Under the pieces are notes generated by a model. The model worked only from the letters and a program-made list of their open reading frames with translations. It was not told the origin of the DNA and searched no databases. A program made the translations under genes and the position numbers. From DASSHC01 sp035693105 (GTDB lineage Bacteria > Chloroflexota > Chloroflexia > Thermomicrobiales > Thermomicrobiaceae), in contig DASSHC010000059.1 in NCBI GenBank assembly GCA_035693105.1, positions 1-13,245 on the forward strand: DNA of 13,245 nucleotides. The letters run 5' to 3'. Shown in pieces: positions 1 through 6,217 of this stretch; the stretch's first letter is position 1; every line of letters starts with the position of its first letter.

Positions 1-2
1 CG

Positions 3-677
3 ATTGAGATAGGCGGCGGCGCGCAGTCGGCTTTCGACGACATCGCGCAGGTAGCCGAGCGAGGGATCGGCGAAGATGCCGCGATCGAAGAGCCAGCGAA
101 TCTGGGTGCCGTGCTTCTTCTTATCGCACTTGGTAATCGTGTGCTTGCCCGGTACGCCGCGTGTGAACTTCTGGAAGAACTCCTGCCCATCGCGCCAGAT
201 CGTCAGTTCGAGCTGTTCCGAGAGGGCGTTGATCACGGTGGAACCGACGCCGTGCAGGCCGCCGGCCGTTTTGTAGACACCCTCTTCGAACTTGCCGCCT
301 GAGTGCGGCACGGTCAGGATGATGGTGGCCGTCGGCAGCGTCTTGCCGTTGATCTTCTTCAAGTCGAAGGGCATGCCGCGCGCCTCGTCGCGCACGCTGG
401 CCCAGCCGTCGCCGTCGATCTCGACCCAGATGTGCTTGCCATACCCGGCGATGGCCTCGTCGGTGGCGTTGTCGAGCGCCTCCCAGACGAGGTGGTGCAG
501 GCCGGTCGAGCCGGTCGAGCCGATGTACATGCCGGGGCGGGTGCGGATCGCCTCGATCCCCTCCAGCACCCGGATGTCGTCGCCGGTGTAGCCCCGTGTC
601 GCCGCGGCGCCGTTGGCCGTCGCCCCGGTCTCCGTCGTCGTCCCCGCCTTGGTTCGTCCCCTGGTTGCTACCGCCAT
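3..677 (-). CDS. gyrB: DNA gyrase/topoisomerase IV ATPase subunit (GyrB/ParE), N-terminal part, cut by window edge
   Basis: The minus-strand frame from an ATG at 677 is open to the window edge (225 codons), so the gene is partial. It encodes the GHKL ATPase domain of a type IIA topoisomerase B subunit, which hydrolyses ATP to drive strand passage with the GyrA/ParC partner. Visible landmarks are a roughly 30-residue Thr/Ala/Gly-rich leader, RPGMYIGST (residues 47-55), GLHHLVWEALDN (59-70, with catalytic Glu66 and Mg-binding Asn70), RDEARGMP (96-103), TVPHSGGKF (122-130), the ATP lid YKTAGGLHGVG (135-145) and GTQIRW (190-195). The second Bergerat box is normally DxGxG; here it reads DEARG, with Ala in place of the first Gly. 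The ATG is preceded by a weak GGAAGAG. Gyrase B and topoisomerase IV B cannot be separated from this fragment; gyrB is the default symbol. The family assignment is secure. Confidence 0.93.
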   Translation of the reverse strand, partial: MAVATRGRTKAGTTTETGATANGAAATRGYTGDDIRVLEGIEAIRTRPGMYIGSTGSTGLHHLVWEALDNATDEAIAGYGKHIWVEIDGDGWASVRDEARGMPFDLKKINGKTLPTATIILTVPHSGGKFEEGVYKTAGGLHGVGSTVINALSEQLELTIWRDGQEFFQKFTRGVPGKHTITKCDKKKHGTQIRWLFDRGIFADPSLGYLRDVVESRLRAAAYLN

Positions 678-770
678 CGTCTCTTCCGCCCCGTTCGTGC
701 CTCGCCGGACACCAGCGGCCCCTCCAACGAGCGGCCTCCGACGTAGAACTGATGTTCGCCTTCCGCCCCA

Positions 771-800
771 ATTATAGCGGCTCCCGGCCTATTTTGCCAG
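771..800 (-). promoter_or_regulatory. sigma-70-type promoter for the gyrB-like gene
   Basis: On the minus strand there is a perfect -10 hexamer TATAAT (776 to 771), and 18 bp upstream CTGGCA (800 to 795), matching four of six bases of the -35 consensus. Transcription would start near 764, giving a leader of about 87 nt before the ATG at 677. An exact TATAAT is rare in DNA this GC-rich and it lies in the expected orientation, which supports the call. It has not been tested experimentally. Confidence 0.6.
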
Positions 801-1052
801 CCCGTCATAGCGTACGTTCGCTTCTGGAACCGCATCGAGCGGAATCGCGGCGGCGCGCGCCAACCAGCGCCGGAGAGCGCTGACGGGCACCGGGTTAGGC
901 GAACAATGCCGCCCGCGCGGTGTGCTCGGCCGCCTGCCGCCCCGCGCTCGATGGTGCCCGCAAACGATACAATGCGCCGACCGCCGTATGCAGGCACCGG
1001 CGATCGAGCAGCGCGGCCGTGATCGATCGGGAGCGGTCGGAGAGGGGGAGCG
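801..1052. other. Divergent intergenic region between gyrB and the LuxR-type regulator
   Basis: Together with the promoter at 771-800 this stretch separates two divergent genes. Short open frames cross it but have no ribosome binding site or recognisable product. On the plus strand a TACAAT (968-973) could be the -10 of the regulator gene, but I see no -35 at the correct spacing, so I list it only as a possibility. The purine run GAGGGGGAG (1042-1050) is the ribosome binding site of the gene starting at 1053. Confidence 0.4.
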
Positions 1053-3980
1053 GTGCGGCTGATCGGGCGCCAGCGGGAGCTGAGCGTCCTCTGGGACCAG
1101 TATCAACGAGCCGCCACAGGCCAACTGCGCGTCGTCCTGCTGGCCGGGGAGCCGGGGATCGGCAAGACGACCCTGCTGGATGCCCTGGCGGCGCGGGCGT
1201 CGGCGGACGGCGCGGCCGTGCTGCGCGGCGGCGCCTTCGAAGCCGAGGGGATGCCGCCCTACCTGCCGTTCCTGGAGGCACTGGGGCAGTATATCCGCGC
1301 GGCTCCCCTCGACCTGCTGCGCGCGCAGACCAGCACCTGGGCGCCGGCGCTGGCGGCCATTTTCCCCGAACTGGGGCTGCGGCTGGGCGAGATCCCCCAG
1401 CAGTACCCGCTCCCCGCCGAGCAGGCGCGCCTGCGTCTCTTCGAGGCGATTGCCGCGTTCCTGGCCGCCATCACCGGTCCCCGGCCGGGGCTGCTGATCT
1501 TCGACGACCAGCAGTGGGCCGACCCCGCCAGCTTGGAGGTGCTCTGCTATGTGGCGGGGCGCCAGCCGAGCGCCCGCCTGCTGGTCGTCGTCGCCTATCG
1601 CGAAGGGGAAGCGGAGCAGAACGGGGCGCTCCAGCGGGCCGTGGCGGAACTGACGCGCCTGCGCGTGTCGCAGTCGATCACCGCCGGATCGCTCACCGCC
1701 GGCGAGATCGCCGAGCTGGCGGCCCGCGCGCTGGGCGCGCCCCTCGATCCCTCGGCCATCCACCGGCTTTTCGCCCAGAGTGAGGGGAACCCCTTCTTTG
1801 CCGAGGAGTTGCTCGGTGTCTGGAACGAGGCGGAGGCGCTGGTCCGCTTACCGGGCGAGGATGAAGCGTTCCGGCTCGACCTGCCGGCCGCGCCGAGCCT
1901 GCCGCCGGGCATCGCGGCGGCGATCCGTCAGCGGCTCTCACGTCTGGCGCCCGAGACCGTCACACTCCTGCAGGGTGCCGCCATCATCGGCCGCACGTTC
2001 GACGTGGCAGTGCTGGCAACGGTCATGGGTCAGGAGCCGGAATCGGTTGAGGCGTGGCTGCGGGAGGCCGTGCGGGCGCGCTTGCTCCGCGTCGAGCCAT
2101 CGGGCGCCGTCGCCTTCAGCCACGATAAGATCCGCGAGTGCCTCTACGATGAGGTGACACCGGTTCGCCGGCAACGCCTTCACGGCTTCATCGGCCGTGC
2201 CCTGGAGACCGATGCCGTGACCCCGACCGCGCGGGCCGGCGCGCGGCGTCTCACCGATCTGGCCTATCACTTCACCCGCAGCGGCGATCGCGAGCGCGGC
2301 ACCGGCTACGCGCGCCAGGCGGCCGAGCAGGCGCTGCGCGCCTTCGCCCCCCACGAGGCGGTGGCTCACTACGAGACGGCGCTCGCCCTGATCGAGCCCC
2401 AAGACCCGCGGCGGGGCGAGTTACTGCTGGGGTTGGGTGGGGCGGCGATCCTGGCTGGCTCCGAGCAGCAGGCGACCGTCGCGCTGGCCGCCGCGCGCGA
2501 CTGGTTCCGCGAGGCGGGCGATACTCTGGCGACCGCGCGCGCCTCATATCGGCTGGGGCAGGCCTGGTGGCGCCTCGAAGAACTGGTGCCGGCGCGCGAG
2601 GGGTTTGAGACGGCGCTGGCGCTGGCGCGTCAGCAACCGGGCGCCGACCTGGTGCGGGTGCTGGTCGAGTTGAGCAGCCTCCTGGGCGTGAGTCTGAACG
2701 AGTACCAGCAGAGTGTAGCGTACAGTCGCGAGGCGCTCGACCTGGCACGCCGGCTCGACCAGCCGCGGCTGCTGGCGCCAGCCAGCCGCACGCTCGGCAA
2801 TCTGCTGGTGCGCAGCAACGACCTCGCGGGCGGCGTCAGTCTGCTCGAGGAGGCGCTGGCGGAGGCGGTCGCGGCCGGCGATCTGGTCGAAGAAGCCGAG
2901 TGCCACGCCTGCCTGACGGTCGCCTATTTCTGGCGAGGTGAACTCCACCACTGCCGCGAGACGCTGGAGCGGCGAGCGGCGATCGCCGCCCGTGTGCACG
3001 ACCTGTATCAGTTGCGCCATGTCTACTCCTGGCAGGCCCTCTGTCACGCCATGCAGGGCCGGCTGGCTGAGTCTGAGCAGGCGCTGGCGCGGGAGCAGAC
3101 GATTGTCGAGCGCCTGGCGAGCCCCGAGCCGCTCGCCTACCTGCGGCTGGCCCGGGGAGGGCTTGCCTTTCAACGCGGCGAATACGGCGAGGCCGCTTCC
3201 TGGTTCGATCAGGCGCTGGCAGGCTTCCGCGCGATCGGTCCCAGCACCGTCGTCTGGTATCTTGGCTTTTCCGCGCTGGTGCAGGCGATGCAGGGGCAGG
3301 TGGCGACGGCGCGCGCCGCCATGGATGAGCTGGAGAACCTCCTGGCGAGCGTGCCCGTGGGCACGATGCCCGCGGCGGAGCCGCTCGCCTTCCTGGCGCA
3401 GACCGCGCTCGTCCTGGGTGACCGCGAGCGGCTCACCCGCTACGCCTCCCTGCTCCCGCGCTACGAAGGCCAGTTTCACGACTTCTTGATCGACCGCCTG
3501 CTGGGAGAGGTGGAGACGCTGGATGAGAACTGGCCGGCCGCCGAGCGGCACCTGACGACGGCCGAAACGGCCGCGCGGCGCGCGGATCTGATCTGGGAGC
3601 TTCCCCGCGTGCTGGAGGCGCGGGCCGCGCTGCTGCTGGCTCGCGACAGCCGGAAGCAACTGGCGCGGGCGGTGGCACTGCTGGAGGAAGCCGGCCGTCT
3701 CTTCGAGCGTCAGGCGAACAGCCGTGAAGCGGAGCGCCTGCGTGGCCGCTTGCGGCTGCTGGCGGAACCCACGCCGCCTCCGCGCCCGGCTGGGCTCAGC
3801 CCACGCGAGTTCGAGGTGCTGAGCCTCGTGGCCGCCGGCAAGAGCAACCGCGAGATCGCCGAGACCCTCTTCATCAGCGAGTCGACGGTCGCCCACCACC
3901 TCACGAGCATCTACACCAAGGCCGGTGTCGACAACCGGGCCGGCGCCGTCGCCTTCGCGATCCGCCACGGGCTAACCTGA
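1053..3980 (+). CDS. LuxR-family ATPase transcriptional regulator (MalT/LAL type)
   Basis: A 975-residue regulator starting at a GTG behind GAGGGGGAG; the first residues RLIGRQREL are the usual beginning of the AAA-ATPase domain, which supports this start. Residues 32-40 are the Walker A loop (GEPGIGKTT) and 147-152 the Walker B strand (LLIFDD, followed by QQWAD where relatives often have LHWAD). Residues about 400-900 are helical, Ala/Leu/Glu-rich and TPR-like, as in the ligand-sensing part of MalT/LAL proteins. Residues 915-975 are a LuxR/GerE helix-turn-helix (SPREFEVL, GKSNREIAETLFISESTVAHHL). Family knowledge: ATP and an inducer drive multimerisation and activation of target promoters. 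No N-terminal receiver or sensor domain is present and the inducer is unknown. The co-oriented cupin/peptidase genes downstream are plausible targets by position only. Confidence 0.92.
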   Translation: MRLIGRQRELSVLWDQYQRAATGQLRVVLLAGEPGIGKTTLLDALAARASADGAAVLRGGAFEAEGMPPYLPFLEALGQYIRAAPLDLLRAQTSTWAPALAAIFPELGLRLGEIPQQYPLPAEQARLRLFEAIAAFLAAITGPRPGLLIFDDQQWADPASLEVLCYVAGRQPSARLLVVVAYREGEAEQNGALQRAVAELTRLRVSQSITAGSLTAGEIAELAARALGAPLDPSAIHRLFAQSEGNPFFAEELLGVWNEAEALVRLPGEDEAFRLDLPAAPSLPPGIAAAIRQRLSRLAPETVTLLQGAAIIGRTFDVAVLATVMGQEPESVEAWLREAVRARLLRVEPSGAVAFSHDKIRECLYDEVTPVRRQRLHGFIGRALETDAVTPTARAGARRLTDLAYHFTRSGDRERGTGYARQAAEQALRAFAPHEAVAHYETALALIEPQDPRRGELLLGLGGAAILAGSEQQATVALAAARDWFREAGDTLATARASYRLGQAWWRLEELVPAREGFETALALARQQPGADLVRVLVELSSLLGVSLNEYQQSVAYSREALDLARRLDQPRLLAPASRTLGNLLVRSNDLAGGVSLLEEALAEAVAAGDLVEEAECHACLTVAYFWRGELHHCRETLERRAAIAARVHDLYQLRHVYSWQALCHAMQGRLAESEQALAREQTIVERLASPEPLAYLRLARGGLAFQRGEYGEAASWFDQALAGFRAIGPSTVVWYLGFSALVQAMQGQVATARAAMDELENLLASVPVGTMPAAEPLAFLAQTALVLGDRERLTRYASLLPRYEGQFHDFLIDRLLGEVETLDENWPAAERHLTTAETAARRADLIWELPRVLEARAALLLARDSRKQLARAVALLEEAGRLFERQANSREAERLRGRLRLLAEPTPPPRPAGLSPREFEVLSLVAAGKSNREIAETLFISESTVAHHLTSIYTKAGVDNRAGAVAFAIRHGLT

Positions 3981-4018
3981 CCCTCGGCGAGCCCGCTGCG
4001 TCGCTCGTTCGCCCGCCG

Positions 4019-4048
4019 CTGCCGATGGCAAGTTCCTGCCATCGGCAG
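4019..4048. repeat. Perfect 12-bp inverted repeat downstream of the LuxR regulator
   Basis: CTGCCGATGGCA (4019-4030) and TGCCATCGGCAG (4037-4048) are exact reverse complements separated by six bases. The dyad lies 39 bp after the regulator stop codon. It could fold into a terminator hairpin, but no T-run follows (TCCCACCC), so a factor-assisted terminator or a protein-binding operator are both possible. The outer half-site ATCGGCAG recurs at 4079-4086. Confidence 0.6.
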
Positions 4049-4078
4049 TCCCACCCGCGCGCCCCCCATGCCTGAATG

Positions 4079-4097
4079 ATCGGCAGGTTCTTCCGAT
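4079..4097. repeat. Second, imperfect dyad sharing the ATCGGCAG half-site
   Basis: ATCGG (4079-4083) and CCGAT (4093-4097) form a 5-bp dyad around CAGGTTCTT. Its left part repeats the ATCGGCAG half-site of the preceding perfect dyad (4041-4048), 38 bp away, and the following GTTC is also shared with the loop of that dyad (GCAAGTTC against GCAGGTTC). This looks like a degenerate second copy, possibly an operator upstream of the cupin gene. The function is inferred only from repetition and position. Confidence 0.35.
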
Positions 4098-4211
4098 GTG
4101 CGCCCGTCACCGCCTGTCTATGCTGCCGGTGTACGCTCGCTCAACGAGAGCGGGCCAACCAGCGGAACGGGTGGCGGGCGGCTCGCTCGCCGGTCGCACA
4201 GGAGGTGCGCG

Positions 4212-4595
4212 ATGCGTGGGTCGAAGACGGACTTGCCGGTGGCGTTCCAGGAACTGGGGATCACGAGCCGCCAGGTAGAGTGGGGTTCAATGAATGTCGC
4301 GCTGGAGAGCTTCCCGGCCGGAACCGACACCGAGCCGGTCTTCAAGGGACTCCCCGGTGACCGCTGCCAGTGCCCGCACTGGGGCTATGTGATCAAGGGC
4401 CGGCTGCGGGTCCGCTACGCCGACCACGAGGAGACGCTGCGCGCGGGCGATGTCTACTACCTCTCGCCCGGGCACCTGCCGATCTTCGACGAGGACACCG
4501 AGATCGTCGAGTTCAGCCCGCTGCATGAGTACCAGAAGACGATGGAAGCCGCGGCCGCCAACATCGCGGCGATGCTGGCCGGAGCCGAGAGCTGA
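4212..4595 (+). CDS. Small cupin-domain protein
   Basis: A 127-residue single cupin. The ATG at 4212 follows a textbook AGGAGG (4200-4205) with a 6-nt gap, so the longer open frame beginning at 4098 is rejected. The cupin signatures are visible: CQCPHWGYVIKGRLRV for strands of motif 1 (a His followed by WGYVIKG, with a Cys-rich run before it) and GDVYYLSPGHLPIF for motif 2 with its P-x-H turn. The conserved histidines suggest a metal or small-ligand site, but the substrate cannot be read from sequence. The C-terminus is a short amphipathic Ala-rich helix. It is the first gene of a co-oriented set with the small protein at 4659 and the M55 peptidase at 5106. It could be an isomerase, a dioxygenase-like enzyme or a binding protein. 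Confidence 0.85.
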   Translation: MRGSKTDLPVAFQELGITSRQVEWGSMNVALESFPAGTDTEPVFKGLPGDRCQCPHWGYVIKGRLRVRYADHEETLRAGDVYYLSPGHLPIFDEDTEIVEFSPLHEYQKTMEAAAANIAAMLAGAES

Positions 4596-4600
4596 CGCAC

Positions 4601-4630
4601 CTGGCCGGCGCGCGGCGGCGCGCCGGCCAG
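4601..4630 (+). terminator. Perfect 13-bp GC hairpin between cupin gene and next gene
   Basis: CTGGCCGGCGCGC (4601-4613) is exactly complementary to GCGCGCCGGCCAG (4618-4630), with a four-base GGCG loop. It starts five bases after the cupin stop codon. No T-tract follows; the next bases lead to the AGGAG of the following gene. It may terminate or attenuate transcription, or protect the upstream mRNA from decay. A protein-binding role is less likely given the tiny loop. Confidence 0.6.
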
Positions 4631-4658
4631 GTCCAGACGAAGGAGCAAAAGGAGCAAG

Positions 4659-5027
4659 ATGATGGATCAGGCTTGTTTCGCGATTCCTGTCTTGCCGGGT
4701 AAGTCGGAAGACGCGCGGGCGTTCTTCACCGAGCTCGAAGGCGCCCGCCGAAGCCAGTACGCCGCCTCCGAGCGGCGCATCGGTGTCACCACGGAGTCGT
4801 GGTACCTCCAGTCGACGCCGGCCAGCGATCTGCTGCTCGCCTACATCGAAAGCCCGAGCATCCGCGAAGCGCTCGGAACCTTCGCTCAGTCGCAGGACGT
4901 GTTCGACCAGTGGTTCAAACGGCGGCTGGCCGAGGTGACCGGCGTCGACCTCAACAACCCGCCTCCCTGGCCGTTCAGCGAGCAACTCTCCAGCTACAGC
5001 AACGTCGAGGCGCCCATCTCCTCCTGA
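4659..5027 (+). CDS. Small DUF6176-like protein, probable dimeric alpha/beta barrel
   Basis: A protein of 121-122 residues with no signal peptide or membrane segment. It begins with two consecutive ATGs (4659 and 4662); AGGAG at 4650-4654 lies 4 and 7 nt upstream respectively, so 4662 may be the true start. The sequence (ACFAIPVLPGKSEDAR, RRIGVTTESWYLQSTP, DLLLAYIES, FDQWFKRRLAEVTGVDLNNPP) resembles from memory small proteins annotated DUF6176, which have a ferredoxin-like/Dabb-type look. The biochemical function is unknown. A strong hairpin separates it from the cupin gene, and another separates it from the peptidase gene. Confidence 0.75.
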   Translation: MMDQACFAIPVLPGKSEDARAFFTELEGARRSQYAASERRIGVTTESWYLQSTPASDLLLAYIESPSIREALGTFAQSQDVFDQWFKRRLAEVTGVDLNNPPPWPFSEQLSSYSNVEAPISS

Positions 5028-5054
5028 ATGCGACGACGTTGGGCCATCGCTACT

Positions 5055-5085
5055 GGCGCGTCCAGCCGATGCCGCTGGACGCGCC
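5055..5085 (+). repeat. Perfect 12-bp inverted repeat just upstream of the M55 peptidase ribosome binding site
   Basis: GGCGCGTCCAGC (5055-5066) and GCTGGACGCGCC (5074-5085) are exact complements around a seven-base loop. The dyad fills most of the 78-bp gap between two genes and ends seven bases before GAGGAG (5093-5098). It could be a terminator with read-through, an mRNA stabiliser or a translation-control hairpin. No T-tract follows. Confidence 0.55.
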
Positions 5086-5105
5086 CCGTTACGAGGAGAA
5101 CGGCC

Positions 5106-6044
5106 ATGCGGGTACTACTGCAGGCGGATATGGAAGGCATCTCGTGGGTCACCGGCTATCAGGAGCTCGTGCCGTTGTGCCCAGCGTACTGGGAGACGGG
5201 GCAAGCCCGTTTCTCCGAGGAGGTGGCGGCCGCCGCGACGGGGCTGCTGGAGGGTGGCGCCAGCGAAGTGGTGGTGGACGACCAGCACCTCGGCACCGGC
5301 CTAAACATCCTGGCGGAGCTGCTCCCCGCCGGCGCGATCAAGCCCGCCGCCGACTGGATCTACCAGCAACTGCCGGCGCGTGGCTTCGATGCGGTCTTCC
5401 AGGTCGGGCGGCACGCCCGCTACGGCACCAGCGACGGTTTCGCCTCGCATACCCAGGTTCCGGGGATGGCGCTCGCGATCGATGGCCGCCCGATCAGCGA
5501 GAGCCACATCAACGCCTTCCGTGCCGGCGTGCCGCTCCTGGGAGTCAGCGGCGACGCCCGGCTGGGCGATCAACTCGACGGCGCCCTAGCCGGCACCCCG
5601 TTCCTGGCGACGAAGTTCAGCGCCAGCCGCGGCGAGACGCGCCCGGCCTTCCACGATGTCCAGCGTTCGCTGGACGCGGTGCGCGCCTTCGCCGCCGACT
5701 GCGCCCGCCGCGGGCAGGCGCGCCCGGTGCCACGGCTTCCCGCCCTCTACACGCTCACGGCCCGGGCCGAGCCGGCCGCGCTCGCGGATCTGGCTGGCCA
5801 ACATGGGTGGGAATGGATCGGTCCCGGCGAGATCAGTGTGCGCTGCCGGAGCTGGTGGCACGACGCCGAACCGGCGGCGCAGGCCGTCACTCGCCGGGTC
5901 GCCGCGCCCTACTTCGCGCCGCTGCGTGGCTTCGACCTCTCATCGCGGGCCAGCATCTTCGCCAGCGACCCGGCGCTCCTCGCCGCTGTCCGCGACCGGC
6001 TTCTCGACTGGATAGCGGAGCCTCAGACGGCCTTGCTCGGCTGA
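5106..6044 (+). CDS. M55-family zinc D-aminopeptidase (DppA-like)
   Basis: A 312-residue protein. The ATG at 5106 has GAGGAG (5093-5098) seven bases upstream, and the product then begins MRVLLQADMEGIS, the normal family start; the in-frame ATG at 5028 is therefore rejected. The metal ligands known for Bacillus DppA (Asp8, Glu10, His60, His104, Glu133) have clear counterparts: Asp8 and Glu10 in QADMEGIS, His61 in VVDDQHLGTG, His103 in QVGRHARYGTSDGFASHT, and Glu132 in DGRPISESHINAF. Family members are cytoplasmic self-compartmentalising zinc peptidases acting on short D-amino-acid peptides, possibly in recycling of cell-wall peptides. No transporter gene lies next to it, so the substrate is not shown. 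It is probably expressed with the cupin and DUF6176-like genes. Confidence 0.88.
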   Translation: MRVLLQADMEGISWVTGYQELVPLCPAYWETGQARFSEEVAAAATGLLEGGASEVVVDDQHLGTGLNILAELLPAGAIKPAADWIYQQLPARGFDAVFQVGRHARYGTSDGFASHTQVPGMALAIDGRPISESHINAFRAGVPLLGVSGDARLGDQLDGALAGTPFLATKFSASRGETRPAFHDVQRSLDAVRAFAADCARRGQARPVPRLPALYTLTARAEPAALADLAGQHGWEWIGPGEISVRCRSWWHDAEPAAQAVTRRVAAPYFAPLRGFDLSSRASIFASDPALLAAVRDRLLDWIAEPQTALLG

Positions 6045-6052
6045 GGCTCCGC
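6015..6052. terminator. 12-bp stem hairpin overlapping the end of the peptidase gene
   Basis: GCGGAGCCTCAG (6015-6026) pairs exactly with CTGAGGCTCCGC (6041-6052) around a 14-base loop. The right arm contains the TGA stop codon of the M55 peptidase gene (6042-6044). The next gene converges from the other strand and ends at 6218, so the structure may end transcription from both sides. No T-run is present. Confidence 0.55.
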
Positions 6053-6217
6053 GCGGGCCGCTGGTGTGGCGCTGGAGCGTCGCTCAGGTACTGTCTCGGT
6101 GGGGAACGCCGGGGAGCTGCTGCGGCCGCGGCCCCACCCCGGTCATCCCTTCGACACGCTCAGCACGACAGGGGAGGAGTGAGCCGCCACGCTCGCCGCA
6201 ACAACGCCATGGGCGCT

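Noticed and set aside
668..997. 109-residue minus-strand open frame upstream of gyrB
   Set aside because: It covers the gyrB promoter and leader, has no ribosome binding site and no recognisable motif.
2544..3968. Long open frame on the minus strand (474 residues) opposite the LuxR-type regulator
   Set aside because: It is antisense to a gene with clear Walker and helix-turn-helix motifs, its product is compositionally biased and shows no domain, and GC-rich DNA commonly opens such frames.
4098..4211. N-terminal extension of the cupin gene
   Set aside because: The ATG at 4212 has AGGAGG at ideal spacing, and the extension is Arg/Ser/Gly-rich and overlaps the putative regulatory region.
5028..5105. 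N-terminal extension of the M55 peptidase
   Set aside because: The extension is Arg-rich, contains the 12-bp dyad, and the ATG at 5106 gives the canonical start with Asp8 and Glu10 in register.
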